A stretch of DNA of 64,000 nt from assembly GCA_021234155.1 (NCBI GenBank), contig JAJEKV010000083.1, forward strand, positions 1,322,213-1,386,212, given 5' to 3'. Source of the DNA: Isoetes taiwanensis. Its lineage: Eukaryota > Streptophyta > Lycopodiopsida > Isoetales > Isoetaceae. The notes below the pieces were generated by a model. That model ran no database searches and had not been told where the DNA came from. It was given only the letters and a program-made list of their open reading frames with translations. The position numbers were made by a program, and so were the translations under genes. Positions 1 through 12,231 of this stretch are shown here, piece by piece (position 1 is the first letter of the stretch; every line of letters begins with the position of its first letter).

Positions 1-841
1 CCCAAGATGGTCTTTAAAATAATACAAAGTTGGAATTTTAAAACCATATAATACAGGATGAGCGTGAGCCAAGTTTGCCACATTGATCCTTTGGGTTTCT
101 TCTAAGTCATAGGGCTAGGCGAATTGTTTAAGCTATTTTGTATGAGCAACAATGGCTAAAAATATCCTGTCGAGGTTTTATTCCGGCAAAGCCTGCTTAT
201 ATTTTGTTCCATCGTTGTTGGATGTCGTAGGAACCTTGATAACATTTACTAAAAAAATACCATGCTTGGGGACCATTCTATTTAAGCTGACAGTAGCGGA
301 AAATTTCTCTGGCATATCTATGTTACTTTTCGATCTTTTTCGTTTGATACGGAAATGTTAATTTTGTTCGATGAATAAAAAGCGTGGTTGCAGCTATGCT
401 AAGGCTTCCTGTCTGCTGGCTGGCGGGTGTTCTCAAATACAAATGATTGCGTAAATATGCATGGGATACTCTTTGCATGTCCTTGTGGGTATGGCTACTC
501 TTGAAATCATCCCGCGTCACCATATGATTGTGCAACCATTGTGTCTAGTCAGCGGTTGAGAGTCAACCCTGCAAGTCAATGTCATGTGGCACTTTAGATT
601 GAAATGACCACCCATCACTACTTTGCTACATTCAAACCAACACATGTATGTTACCATGATGCCATATTACCCGCGGTTGCTACCCTCGGATAAGAAGAAC
701 TGGGGAATTGAACCCTCCGTACAAAGCGTTTTCCACAATACTTTGTCTTGCGGCATAATGTAGGGCACAACTAGGACAAGTCGGGACAAACAATATGCCC
801 AAAGGCAACAATAGCGGTTTCATTAGAGTGGTTGGGGTCTG

Positions 842-1440
842 AAAAATGGCCTCTATCAGCCATTCCACGTCATATTTCCGCTCCCTTTTCCCATGCCACC
901 TAGGATACCAAACTCTCATAATTCTGAATTTGCTTGGAATATTCTTTGGAATAAGGATTGCATTCATGGCGCCATATGTATTTATTGTTGGTTGTCGGGC
1001 GGTTGATGCAACCGTGGCTTCTAAAATGCCACTTGCATTATAGCATCTGGAAACAGCTCATGGCGGTGTCTCTTAGTAAGCGTCTTTGGCGTCACCGCCT
1101 TCTACATTTCAAAAGTTGAATGTGTAGGTTGAAGCTTTATATCGGATCAGACTTTCATTTGGTGACTGTATTCGCGCCTTAACGATCTTCACTTCATCCC
1201 TATCTGGGCTTCCGCTTCTACAATTCAAATTTGAATTTGCTTAATGTATAAAAGCATGGATTGTAGGAGAATGGACTTTTTCCATATGCATGTTGCAAAT
1301 TTCAAAAGCGAAGTTGAATGCGGACGTTCGGCTCACACGAGCGAATTGTGTTGGGGCATAAAAATACCACACCTTGATTTGGCGAGTGCGATCTACCCGG
1401 ATATGGAAGTTGCTTGTTGTCAAATTAAACTTAAACACAA
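842..1440. repeat. Diverged direct repeat, left copy
   Basis: This block matches 2781-3340 in the same orientation. Shared landmarks are the aaaatggcctc start, the ggcgccatatgtattta segment, the ccacttgcattatagcat segment and the aaaagcatggattgtagg end. The left copy holds sequence around 900-925 that the right copy lacks, and the right copy has an extra stretch near 2985-3050. Short open frames inside are not conserved between the copies, so I see no gene. It could be two insertions of one mobile element or an old local duplication. Confidence 0.7.
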
Positions 1441-1599
1441 GTGAGTCGGCACTTACGTGGTTTTCTCGAGGAGGGTTTGGAGTGTTTTTAAATCCCAATT
1501 ATCGACATAGTGTGACGTAGCATCTTGGTATTAAATAGTATGTTAAATTCGAATTATATCGGTTGTTCATTTTAAGTTAAACTCAAATCATATAGGTTT

Positions 1600-1701
1600 A
1601 GGAATAAGGTTAAAGGAAGATATTGGCTATTTTAGGAATAAGGTTAAAAAGGAAGATATTGGATATTTAGGTATAAGGTTAAAAAGGAAGATATTAGATA
1701 T
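1600..1701. repeat. Three tandem copies of a ~34-bp unit
   Basis: The unit aggaataaggttaaaa-ggaagatattggatatt is repeated three times head to tail with single-base differences. No gene is visible around it. The flanking 1500-2600 is AT-rich and otherwise featureless. Confidence 0.8.
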
Positions 1702-2602
1702 GGCTCAAATTTGAGATATGCACATAATGGCATGTAATGATGGTTGATAGGACTGGAATCGAATCATTCCTCGTTTTCACGTCTAATCCAGCCTATATCT
1801 ATTCCAGCCTAGATTGGCCCCATTCTCCCCCCCATCTCGCCCAATCTTTTGCTAGATCCTCCTTCCAATTTCTCTAGTCCGCCGCCATGAAGATCGACTC
1901 TGGAAGAGCAGGAGTGTCCTCCAGAAGGCACCTATTACATTTTGGAAGAGGTGTTCCTCCGCTGTTCCCTCGCCCGGTTCTTGCTCTGATGCCTCGATTC
2001 CTCGATTCCTCTCGATTCCTTTGACGAGGAATCGGGAGAATGAGTCGAGGGAAATTCCGGAAGCGAGGAGTTCATCACCGAGGTGTTCTTGAAGGCTTTG
2101 GATAGGGATTCTTGAAAAATGAGTGGTCTACCGTGACGGAGAAAAGAAGCGAAGATGATGAAGAAGATGAAGAAGTTGAAAACGAATCTGCGACTTGAGG
2201 AGCTCATGGCGTTAGTTCATGGTACATGCATGTTTCTTTCTTTTCTTAAGCATTCAACTAGCGGTTATTTCTTATTTTTTTTGAGATGATGAAGCGGATA
2301 GATATGAAATTTGTTAGGGCAGAGCACCTCTTATTTTTTTTTTCCTTGTTCTTAGTCGGGCTTGCCTCCGGCTTCTTACCATGTAATCCAAGCCTCCGAG
2401 CTTTTTTTGTTTGTGAATAGTTGAAGCCTCCAGGACATTTAAATTTACAAAATGATGTAAAGCCATACGACCATAAAAATTTTGAATGTAAAAGTTTTTG
2501 CTTCTAATTCCATTTGAATACCTAACTTTTTTTTTTGTACATGTTTACCACTCTTAAGTACATAAGTCATCATCCCTTTTCAAAAGGCATATTATTTTTT
2601 CA

Positions 2603-2670
2603 GGATCACACCAAGCGAATAGTACATATGCAACAAAATGGAACACACTAAATTAAGCATCGTGTGATCC
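2603..2670. repeat. Short inverted-repeat module (GGATCACAC arms)
   Basis: The left arm GGATCACACCAAGCG and the right arm AGCATCGTGTGATCC are near-complementary and span 68 bp with an unrelated AT-rich middle. Arm sequence and total span match the modules in the 8-21 kb region, so this is treated as a diverged member of the same family. Confidence 0.5.
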
Positions 2671-2780
2671 ACTTTCTTATTTGTTGTCAAATTAAAACTA
2701 AACACAAGTCCCTCGTCAATAGTCTCCCATTTGCATATAAAATATCTATCATTCCAAGTTATATTATGTTTTATGAACTA

Positions 2781-3340
2781 AAATGGCCTCCTATCATCCA
2801 TTCCGATCATATTTCCGCCCCTTTTTCCCGTCAGTTGCTTGGAATATTCTCCCGGAATAAGAATCGCATATCTATGGCGCCATATGTATTTAATTCTCTT
2901 GTTGTCAGACAGTTGGCGCCCAACCGTGGCGCTTCTAAAAAGCCACTTGCATTATAGCATACCGGCAACTCATGGCGGTGTCTCTTAGTTTGTCGGATAC
3001 CAATGTCGCATCACCGATTCTTGTCTTGCCCTATTTTCATTTTAAGTCCATTCCGCCTTCTACATTTCAAAATTTGAATGTGTAGGTTGAAGCTTTGTAT
3101 TAGACTTTTCGTTTTACCGCTGCGATTAAGCCTTAAAAGTTAAATAGCAGGGATCTTTACTTCATCCCATCTGACTTCCCGCCCCCTACAATTCAATTTT
3201 GAATTTGCTTTTAATATAAAAGCATGGATTATAGGAGAATGGACTTTTCCATATGCTGCGTTGCAAATTTCAAAAACGAGGTTAGTGCTGGCCGAGCCTC
3301 AAGCAAGCGGTGTCTTTGGGGCATACAAATTGTACACATT
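2781..3340. repeat. Diverged direct repeat, right copy
   Basis: Right copy of the repeat at 842-1440; see that entry for landmarks. The two copies have diverged by substitutions and indels. Confidence 0.7.
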
Positions 3341-3579
3341 CATTTTTAGCGCCGTGCGATCCGCAGGTATGGAAGCTCCAAATGATGTGTGGATAAAGGA
3401 TCAACTGACTCGGGGAATATGCTCCAATCTTCAATCATAAAAAGAGGTCTAAAAAATAAGAACTTAGACCTACGACATGTTCTAATATGCGAGCTCAAAA
3501 AACCTCGACATGTCTGGGCGGATGGCGGTTTATATCCATTGGATCCGTTGAGTGGCGAAGAAGCGATCATTTAGGGCGT

Positions 3580-5830
3580 TTCAAGTTTAGTCGATTTTTG
3601 TGGTGGCGGTAACTCGGCCTCTTAAGGATATTGTGAGAGATGAGAGGATAAAGGCATTGGAATCGAATCGGTTCCTTGAGATGGTACACTTCCGATTGTC
3701 ACAAAATTATAACTTAAACCAGTGACTCTTTTTCTCTCGCTTCATTACTCCCTTTGTGATGAAGGAAAGGAATGTGACTTGGGAGAAACTTCTTTGAGAT
3801 CTGAAAGTGGAAGTCAAATTGGTGATAGGGCAGCTGAAAAAAAGATCAAGAGCTTCGAAAAGAGCAAACTTTGAGCTTCAATGTAGGTTAAAAATTTGAA
3901 GAAAATACCCCTTGGCTTGCGAGAAAGGAAGAAGCATTATCGGCCAGATAGAGGCCGAAGTTTGGATCAGGTGCATTCAGGCCTGGCAGTCCGCGACCTG
4001 GAGTCCGTTTACAACACTAGCAAAGGCGGTTAAGATGCGGGGAAACTAGAAGCAATCTTGGTTACGTAGTAGAAAAGAACCTAGCGGCGAGCGAGGGAGA
4101 TAGTGGACATGATTTGTCAGCCCTACAACTCTCCTCTCAAAGAAGATGGTATTGGAAATGGTACTAGGGAGATCTACAAGAAGTTAGAAGCGGCGGCGGA
4201 TGTCTGGGCATTTTGTGATGATGTAGGCATCGATGGCTTGGTTCTGGTTCTCTATTCAAGCCATTCCACGGCGTTGAAAAGAATGGGCACAAAAAGTATT
4301 AAGCTCCGTCCACAAATTATCGAGAATACAAAGGGTTACTAGGACAAAGATGGTGTATGCCATATTAGGAGAGATGCACCACGTTGAATGTCTTTGGTCA
4401 CGCCATAGCCATAAAAGATAAGAATGGCAAGGATTGTTGTGATATAGTTGGAATGAATGAACGCAATAATCTTTGGGTTGACCTGGTTACTCTCTTACAA
4501 TTCCTTGTCCAAATATTATGACTTATGATTCTGAGAAACTAATGGGTGAGATTGAAGTTTGCATAAAATTGGATGAAATGGAAATGGACCAAGTTTGAGA
4601 AGTATGAGAGGGTATCCGTTGTCATCATGAATAGAGCAATTGAGAATGCAATTGCACATGCTAAATCAAAAGCAACAAGAATAACAAAAAGATGTAAGGT
4701 GACGGACGAGGGAGGAGAAGAAGCGTCTTGGAAAAATGGTTCTCATGTCAATCTGAAGATGACACACGGTGGTTAGGTCTCTTTAAAGTTGAGAAAGAAA
4801 CCCGCGAGGGTTTTGAAATGGGTGTTCAATCAAACTGACATCCAGAGTCTAATATCTAGATTGAGGGGGGAGGGAAAATTACAAGTAGATCACTATGGAT
4901 CTTACAAAGTAATTTTCACTTGGCGTCTGATTTAAAAGCGAGAAAGCAATGTACAACATAAGTGGAGGAGGACAAGGAACATGCAAAAGTTATGCATACT
5001 TGCAATCATGCAAGGAAGTCAAAAAAAATTGGGAAAAAGGCTGTTTCAACCTTGTCCCTTAACCAAGCAAATGCTCCTAATAGAGGAGAAGATCCCAAGT
5101 TCCATGGCATTTTCCCCATTCCATTAGAGAGGGTTCATATCTGCACTTTGCGGCTTTGTGAGAATCATCGACAAGATGATATTTTTGAGCTCTTGATTAG
5201 TGTGGAACATTTCAGACAAGAAGAAAGAGAGGAAGGAATTCGTAGAGTTGAACATGTTCTATCGAGCGGGTTTGCATGGTGGCAATGTAAGATTAGAGCT
5301 TTCGATGAGAAGCGGGCGGGAAGAACAAGTGTGCCTCGTGGGTGTCAAATGGAGGATGAAAGCTTCGGCCTTCATAAAGAATCATAGAGAGGCTCGAGCG
5401 GAAACCAGATGGGAGAAAAGGTCTATGAATTTGGAAAATTCTTTGGTTGATGCGGAGCGGGACCGCCTGAGATGGCGTTCGTTCGGCATTGAGAAAAAAA
5501 AGCATGGGATGCATTATGCGAATTGTTCCCATACATTGAGGAATGGACCTCTAAGAAGAAGATCTTGAAATGTTAGTGCAAGCGAATAACAAATTTATTA
5601 AAGCTTTCATAGGCATGGGGAGAGAGTGAAGTCACGCACTACTTGCACATCTTTTGGGCTCATGCACCTTGGTTTTAGGAAGTATGGAAGCCTAGCGGTG
5701 TGGAGTGCACAAGGCATGGAGAAATCGCATAAACAAGCTAAAATAGCCTTTCATCGTAACACTCAAAGAGGGGGTGGAAATGTGGGAACCAACCCTCTAA
5801 GGCAGGATAATGATGTGGTTTTATAGAAGG
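3580..5830 (+). pseudogene. Mobile-element-like coding relic
   Basis: Reading frames on the plus strand shift repeatedly through this stretch, as in a decayed coding region. Recognisable pieces are a PLERVHICTLRLCENHRQDD stretch near 5125-5190, a basic-charged segment near 5200-5400, and near 5640-5780 the phrase YGSLAVWSAQGMEKSHKQAK followed by a His-Arg-Asn-Thr-Gln-Arg-Gly motif. From memory, that last phrase resembles the C-terminal part of uncharacterised, transposon-associated plant and invertebrate proteins; this recall is weak. No transposase catalytic triad, RT or integrase motif is visible, and there is no clear start or end. Function is unknown and frames are broken; some breaks may be assembly errors. 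Confidence 0.3.
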
Positions 5831-6186
5831 GCGATGGCTAAATCGACAAGAAAGGTCGCTTTAGAAGCAACCCGAGTCGTAAACACCATTGGCATAATCT
5901 TTGAAGAAAGCGAAAAGTTGCTTGGCAAAATTCTAGGGCCCCACTAGCATACATAGCGGTGGAGATCTAAGAGACAAAAGAATCGGTAAAATAAACTTGT
6001 AATGTGTAGCATGTTCACCTGACCTTGAAAGTACTTGCCTCCAACCTTGTTTGCTGGCCCCGTAACCGGCGTCGTGTGATCTTATTTATGTATCATGCGG
6101 TGACGGTGGGTTAAGCTATTGCTTGCATTTATGTGGCTTCGGCGTCGTGTGAAGCTTTACAAGATAATAATAAAAAGGGTTACTTT

Positions 6187-6670
6187 TGATTAAAGTTGTG
6201 AAAGATGTTACATTGAAAAACAAAATACAGCGACTCATTGTTGCTCCGGTCGCGAGCTCTTCTTCATTATCTTCATCATCATCATCAGCTCCGTCCTCGT
6301 CTTACGTCTTCATCTCTTCCCCTCAAGCGAGCAATCACCCTATCAAAGCGTTCCTCCAATCATCCACCATCTCTTTGTACATGTCCGCTCTGTCCCAATA
6401 GCACAGCGTGTTCTTACGCTGAATTAGCATCCTCGTTGCCGTCATAACCACCTCGGTCGTTGTTGGGGCATGTCATCTGTCCGGCCTTCTATTCAACCGC
6501 GATTTGCCTCTCACGGCTCTGAAGCATGAGAAGGTTGAATTCATTCTCTTCTTCTTTCTGCTGAAATTGTACTTGGCGTTTTCCTTTAGAAGATCATCTT
6601 GCTCCTTCAACCTCTTCATTAGAACACCCAACACTATGTCGGAAGGGGTTCTATCCTCTTCGTTTTCCAT
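6187..6670 (-). pseudogene. Coiled-coil gene, acidic-tail paralogue of the array family
   Basis: The start ATG at 6670 gives MENEEDRTPSDIVLGVLMKR, which aligns with the ADITLAVVMKRFKEVHDEN region of the array genes at 8-17 kb (D-I-x-L-x-V-x-MKR-x-KE-x-D). After about 40 residues the frame shifts; the neighbouring frame continues with a Glu/Gln-rich heptad-like stretch (QFQQKEEENEFNLL), then a Trp-containing segment and an acidic run (DEDGADDDDEDNEEE) near 6240-6290. The product would be a small, probably soluble coiled-coil protein with an acidic C-terminus. Function is unknown. At least two frameshifts are needed to read it through. It lies in the same orientation as the array and looks like a more divergent founder or side branch of that family. 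Confidence 0.45.
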
Positions 6671-7089
6671 TATCGGCGGTTGAGGATGTGGAGGCCATAG
6701 ATGACAAATGGGAGGGGCGTTAAGATTATAGAAGTGAGGAGCAAAGACTCTAACCGGCGGAAGGAGCACATGCAAGGACCTCAATTTATACATATTAGCG
6801 CTTGAACATATTAAACACTTTCATTTAGCATGCATGCGTGTCAAGGGGATTACAATGGGTTGTCCGCTAGAACACATTAATGAATCTTGTCATTGGAACA
6901 CATTAATAACTATTCTAACTACTTTGCGTATATCACACCGCGAAATCGCACCACGAGCTTTAAAACCCTATGAAGGGTTTAAGCCGTGTGATCATCTTGT
7001 CATTCTCTCTACCACGGATATTGAAAATTAAAAATAGGAAAGCGTAATATTAGGTACATTTGTCAAAACTTTTCCCATTGAAAGATAAA

Positions 7090-7540
7090 ACCAATTACAA
7101 ACATTAAAAAAAAAAAAAGCCCCTCTAGGAGGCCGATGCCTATGATCATGGGCAAGCTCTTCTGGAGGCGGTGATAATTTTTACGCTCCTCCAACATGAT
7201 TGCCTGCCCCGCAACCACGTTCTCATATTCCAACCTTATCTTCCGCTCATCGAGTTGGGCTCGGGCAACCTCTCCGCTTGATTGCGGCCCTAAGCCTCTC
7301 TTGGAGGTTATATCTCGTGGCCGCGCAATTGGCGGTCTAAGGCAACCTGATTATCGGCGCACTAAAATCACCTCCACATGAAGGCGGCCTTTTCCTCTGC
7401 CGCCGCCCAACGGCGGCGTCTTCATCATTCTTTTCTTTTTAGAAGGCGGATCCGTTCCTCACCCCAGCAGATATTCACGAATTTCCTTGACCAAAACTTG
7501 AGACAAGATCTCCGGGGGGATGGAAGTGGGTGGAGCCATT
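7090..7540 (-). pseudogene. Small gene beginning MAPPTSIPPEIL, coiled-coil-like
   Basis: An ATG at 7540 opens MAPPTSIPPEILSQVLVK, which is similar in layout to the array genes: a short polar N-terminus followed by an I-L-x-x-V-L-V-K segment. A TATATAAA box sits about 85 bases upstream on the same strand. The opening frame stops after some 26 codons (TGA near 7465). Other frames then give Arg/Glu/Gln-rich helical stretches (for example AEVARAQLDERK-like and EYENVVAGQA-like segments between 7170 and 7340), ending in a hydrophobic GLLEG-type tail near 7110. I read it as one helical protein broken by several indels. No catalytic motif is visible and no function is assigned. Confidence 0.35.
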
Positions 7541-7623
7541 GAAAGTGATGGGAGAACAGGGAGTGATGGTGAGGATGTGGTAGGGCGAAGATGGCCGGAT
7601 AGGAAGACAAAGGCCTCCGGCGT

Positions 7624-7631
7624 TTTATATA
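7624..7631 (-). promoter_or_regulatory. TATA box (TATATAAA) for the 7540 start
   Basis: On the minus strand the sequence reads TCTATATAAAACG, about 85 bases upstream of the MAPPTS start codon. Position and sequence match the TATAAATA boxes of the array genes to the right. Confidence 0.5.
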
Positions 7632-8144
7632 GAAACTAGAGATCACGTTGGAATCTACGGTTGCGTCTGCGATAAAGTTGTGTAATAATCCTCTGAGTGA
7701 GATTATAGCATGCAATTGAGCAGCGGTAGCCTATGTTAGCATCATGGGATCCGTCATATCCTAAATCGTCTTGTATGCGAGGCCGTACAAAAACGGTGTT
7801 ATTGTGGCGGCGCATGCCGTCCTTGGCATGGCGTTGTCATCCACAAACCACGTATGTGAATAGGCGTTGTCATCCACATGCAAATTAGCATTTACACGCA
7901 AGTTATATCACATAATCTAGCTAGATATTTGTGTTACATACACTTTTCCATTAATAAATTATGAATTTATACATACAGCGAGGTGTGCGTTGTGGAATCA
8001 TCTGACGAAATCCATTGATTGCTACCTAATTGCAAGAATGGCATTTCGGCGTCGTGTGTCTTTAATAAAACAAAACAAGAGAGCAGATAGAAGCAAGAAA
8101 TAGAGCAAATTTTTCTTTGAAACAAAAAATATATATACAATGGC

Positions 8145-8505
8145 TCACGGATCTTCATGATCACATGGCTGGCAAAAAAAGCGGCGTTCTCATCCTCCAT
8201 GAGCTCGAAGCTTCTTCTCCATATCTTCTAGCGCTGCGAAATATTGTGTCTTGATTAAAACTGCCTCGACCCTCGGCTATTGGCCTCTCATTAGGCGGTT
8301 AATGTTCTTTGCGAGCTCAAGGTCTCAAGCTCATCTGGCCCCCCCTGTGAATTCTAACACGTCCACCGCCTCCATCTTCTCGGCGGCCAGAGGCGGCTGT
8401 TTTAAATTAAAATGAACCTCCTTGAATCTCTTCATCACCACAGCAAAGGGTGATGTCCGCGAAGCGATTCAGGGCGCGGCTCTTGGAGGAGGATGAAGAT
8501 GCCAT
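8145..8505 (-). pseudogene. Type I coiled-coil gene, unit 1
   Basis: Counterpart of the intact gene at 15434-15790: start ATG at 8505, TATAAATA at 8605-8612. The first residues (MASSSSSKSRALNRFADIT) are readable, then the frame is lost at the place where the intact copy has the PRPELPAD codons. Later differences again sit on former CTG/CAG positions, for example the region matching gcagctcg is read as atgagctcg. The stop is TGA rather than TAG. Either a decayed copy or a mis-called intact one. Confidence 0.6.
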
Positions 8506-8633
8506 CGGAGGAGAAGGCGGAAAAGGCGGAAGGAGGGAAGATGAGCAGAAAGAAGGCGGAAGGCGGAAGAGGATCCCGGAGGTCGAAGGCAAGATAAAGT
8601 CTTCTATTTATAACGAGGATTTCGTAGTAAGCT

Positions 8634-8704
8634 TGAGTCCTACGGCTTAGCGAAAGGATCTTAGTGGGTCAGGAAAATCGGCCAGATTACTTCTGCGTCG
8701 TGTG
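8634..8704. repeat. Inverted-repeat module upstream of type I gene, unit 1
   Basis: The right arm TGCGTCGTGTGA is clear; the left arm (gagtcctacggcttagcgaa) is corrupted compared with units 3 and 4. It sits just upstream of the type I TATA box on the minus strand. Confidence 0.45.
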
Positions 8705-9052
8705 AGGAAAAAAGACCGTTACTTCTACTTCTAGCGTCTTTTCTTCGAGAGAAAGCTCGTGTGATAATTTTATTGATAATTTAGGTGATACAATCTATAC
8801 ATAAGTAATTTCTTGATACATAACTAAAGATAGAACTTCTCATTGAAGCAAAATAGAGCGGCATGGAGATCACCACGGCCTTGAAATCCATTGATTGCTA
8901 CCTAATTGCAAGCAAGGCATTTTTGCGTCGTGTGATATTTTAATAAAACAGAACATACATTGGAACAACAGGATAGATAGAAGCAAAAATAGAAAACTTT
9001 TCTTTGAAGCAAAAAATAGATAGATACAGCGGCTAGGGATCTTCATGATCCT

Positions 9053-9428
9053 CTAGCTGATTTTCATGTCTGCCGGTTTGGCCGTGAGCAGCGTTCTCAT
9101 CCTCATGCTGGGCTTCTTCTCCATATCTTCTAAGGCTGCGAAATCATGTGGCAGTTTCAAGCTCGGCCCTACGGCTCATCGCCTCTTGGTACATGGCGAA
9201 TGTTTCCCGCAGCTCAACATCTGCTCGTGCGGCGGCTCCCTCGTGAAGGCTAATGCATCGGCCCCGCCTCATTGTTCTCGGCGGACGAGGCGGTTGTTTT
9301 CATCATGGATCTCCTTGAATCTCTTCATCACCCTTTGCAAGGGGTGATGTCCCCGCGCAGCAACTCTGGGGGGCTGGGGAGTGCTATCTTGGCGTGGTAA
9401 ACTTGCTGAGGGAAGATGATGATGCCAT
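9053..9428 (-). pseudogene. Type II coiled-coil gene, unit 1
   Basis: Counterpart of 16344-16720, with start ATG at 9428 and TATAAATA at 9519-9526. The N-terminal codons are damaged immediately after the start (cggcatcat for the expected gatggcatc context), and the middle has several insertions. The 3' end, including the MKIS-stop codons, is conserved. Confidence 0.55.
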
Positions 9429-9785
9429 GCCGGGCCGAGAAAGGTGGAAAGGCGGGAGCGGAGTAGAAAGATGGCGAGGCGGAAGAAGATCGGAGGAGTC
9501 CCGTGGACATCGGTCTTCTATTTATAACATGAGTCACCCACGAGTTGCTTCTCCGCATCGTGTGAGGAATAAATAAATTAATTGTCTTTTTTCAATAATA
9601 TTTCATTTCTTGAGATAGATATCACGACGGCCTGAAACCTAGATATAATGAGAAAATCAGGTGTGTATTTAAGCGTGATGTGAATAAATACAAATAAAAT
9701 AATTTTTTATTAGGAATTTGGAAGGACAATCTGTACATAAATAATTTTACCGATACAAGTTGGAAAACATATAACTTCCAATTTC

Positions 9786-10540
9786 TCAAGCCGTCGTCAA
9801 TTTCATGCTCTTTCAATCCCTTGCGCCTTGATCCAACAAGGCAATGACTTCCATGTTATCGACCCGACTTCCAACCTTGGGTGAGTCAAGCCCGGTGACT
9901 AAAAAATTTAACATATTGCTTTCGCCCATGAGGCCGGCTTGGTGGTCAAAATATTGTAACACAACATCCCCCGGTGCTATCACCCTTTCGGTGTTTGATG
10001 CCAATTGGGAATGGTTCGAACATGCATAATGCGGAGGTAATAGACAAACTACTGCACCCTTTGGACTGAAAGTTCTGCTGAAAGCGATTATCTCCCCATT
10101 AGCGAATCTTGAGATATATCTTAACAATGTAGGAGTCCTTCAATCTTTCACGTCTCCCAAATAAGCGTGCATGTCGTAAAGAAAAAATCATCTACTTCCC
10201 ACAAATAAGAACCCTCAAGATTATCTTCTTCACATTTATCCTCATCTACCGGGCTTATCTTTGCCCGCGATTGGTAGAAGGGCACATAAACACCGTACAT
10301 CCTGTTGGCAGCTTTTGCACGGAGGCAGCTGGAATTCTTCTTCCGTTGGTAGATTCGCCTCATCTTGAGCAAATCGAGACTCAGCCTCTCATATGCTTCT
10401 TTAAGCTTTATAGCATTGCCGTATAATTAGATACTTCAAACATCTCTTTGTCCAAATCCTCTTCAAAATCTAGGCCTAAGTTTACCCATTATTGAAAGGT
10501 CTTGTAAGCTTCGTCTTCCCTAGCACACATTAAGTAACAT
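9786..10540 (-). pseudogene. Truncated copy of gene A, unit 1
   Basis: Holds only the 3' part of gene A. A long undisturbed stretch at 9813-10127 reads LLRYISRFANGEIIAFSRTF, then SNHSQLASNTERVI, then MLNFLVTGLDSPKVG and MEVIALLDQ, the same order as in the other units. The upstream LDFEEDLDKEMFEVSN segment is also present near 10420-10480 but in another frame. The 5' part found at 17.8-18.5 kb is absent because the unit junction cuts it off. Confidence 0.65.
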
Positions 10541-10580
10541 AGCAAATTTTTCTTTGAAACAAAAAATATATATACAATGG

Positions 10581-10942
10581 CTACGGATCTTCATGATCAC
10601 AGCTGGAAAGCTCAAAAGCGTTCTTCTCATCCTCCGCCCACTCGAAGCTTCTTCTCCATATCTTCTAAGCGCTGCGAAATATTGTGTCGCGATTAAAAGC
10701 GCCTCGACCCTCTGACTATTGGCCTCTCGTTGGCTGGTTAATGTTCTTGCGGCTCAAGGTCACCATCATCATGCGGCCCCCTAGTGAATTCTAACCTGTC
10801 CACCGCCTCCATCTTCTCGGCTGACGGGGCGGCTGTTTTCGTGATTGAACCTCATGAATCTCTTCATCACCACGGCCAAGGGTGATGTCAGTGGCTTGTT
10901 CACGGGCGCGATTAAACTTGCGGAGGAGGATGAAGATGCCAT
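10581..10942 (-). pseudogene. Type I coiled-coil gene, unit 2
   Basis: Start ATG at 10942, TATAAATA at 11046-11053, TAG stop at 10581. Against the intact unit 4 copy, most changes replace CTG/CAG triplets: gtgcagttaaaactgcc is read as gtcgcgattaaaagcgcc, and catgcagcagccc as catcatgcggccc. The reading frame is broken several times as a result. Confidence 0.6.
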
Positions 10943-11483
10943 CGGAAGCGGAGGCGGGAAGGGGGAAGGTGGAAGGGAAAGATGAGCGAAGAAGGCGGAA
11001 AGGCGGAAGGATGATCGGAGGTGAGAGCAAAGATAGAAAGTCTTCTATTTATAGCGGGGGATTTAAGTAGTAAGCAGGTCACCGCGGCCAGCGAAGGATG
11101 CGATGGGTTCGGGGAAAATCGACCGTTACTTCTCGCGTCGTGTGAGGAAAAAGGACCGTTACTTCTTCTAGCGTCTTTTCTTCGAGCTGGGTGTGATAAT
11201 TTTATTGATAATTTACGGTGATACAATCTATACATAAGTAATTTTACTGATACATAACTAAAGATAGAACTTCTCATTGAAGCAAAATAGAGCGGCATGG
11301 AGATCCTGCGGCGAAATCCATTGATTGCTACCTAATTGCAAGCAAGGCATTTAGCGTCGTGTAAATAACCCTAATAAAGAGAACATACATTGGAACAACG
11401 GGATAGATAGAAGCAAAAAAATAGAAAACTTTTCTTTGAAGCAAAAATAGATAGATACAGCGGCTGGGGATCTTCATGATCCT

Positions 11484-11874
11484 CTAGCTGATTTTCATAT
11501 CTGCGGTGAAGCCGGTAAAGGCTGCGTTCTCATCCTCCGCGGCTCGGGCTTCTTCTCCATATCTTCTAAGGCCTGCGAAATCATGTGGCGATTTCAAGCT
11601 ACCACCGCCCTGCGGCCCTGCAAATTAAGCCTCTTGGTACATGGCGAATGTTTCCCCCGAGCTCAACATCTCGCTTCGTCGCGGCGGCTCCCTATGAAGG
11701 CTAATCATTAAGCCGCCTCATTGTTCTCGGCTGACGAGGCGGTTGTTTTTCATCATGGATCTCCTTGAATCTCTTCATCACCCTTTGCAAAGGGGTGATG
11801 TCCACGGGCAACTCACGGGGGCTGGGGAGTGCTATCTTGGCGTGGTCGCTTGCTGGGGAAGATGATGATGCCAT
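11484..11874 (-). pseudogene. Type II coiled-coil gene, unit 2
   Basis: Start ATG at 11874, TATAAATA at 11966-11973, TAG stop at 11484. It is longer than the unit 4 copy by about 14 bases because of several small insertions, so no continuous frame remains. Confidence 0.55.
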
Positions 11875-12231
11875 CGGGCCCGAGAAGGTGGAAGGCGGAA
11901 GCCGGAAGTAGAAAGATGGCGAAGGCGGAAGGCGTCGGAGGAGGTCGGCGTGGACATCGGTCTTCTATTTATAACATGAGTCACACGAGTTGCTTCTCGC
12001 ATCGTGTGAGGAATAAATAAATTAATTGTCTTTTCAATAATATTTCATTTCTTGAGATAGATATCACCACACGACCATGAAACCTAGATATGTGAGAAAA
12101 TCGGTGATGTATTTCACGTGATGTGAATAAATACAAATAAAATAATTTTTATTGAATTTCGGAAGGACAATCGTACATAAATAATTTTACCGATACAAGT
12201 TGGAAAACATATAACTTCCAATTTCTCAAGC

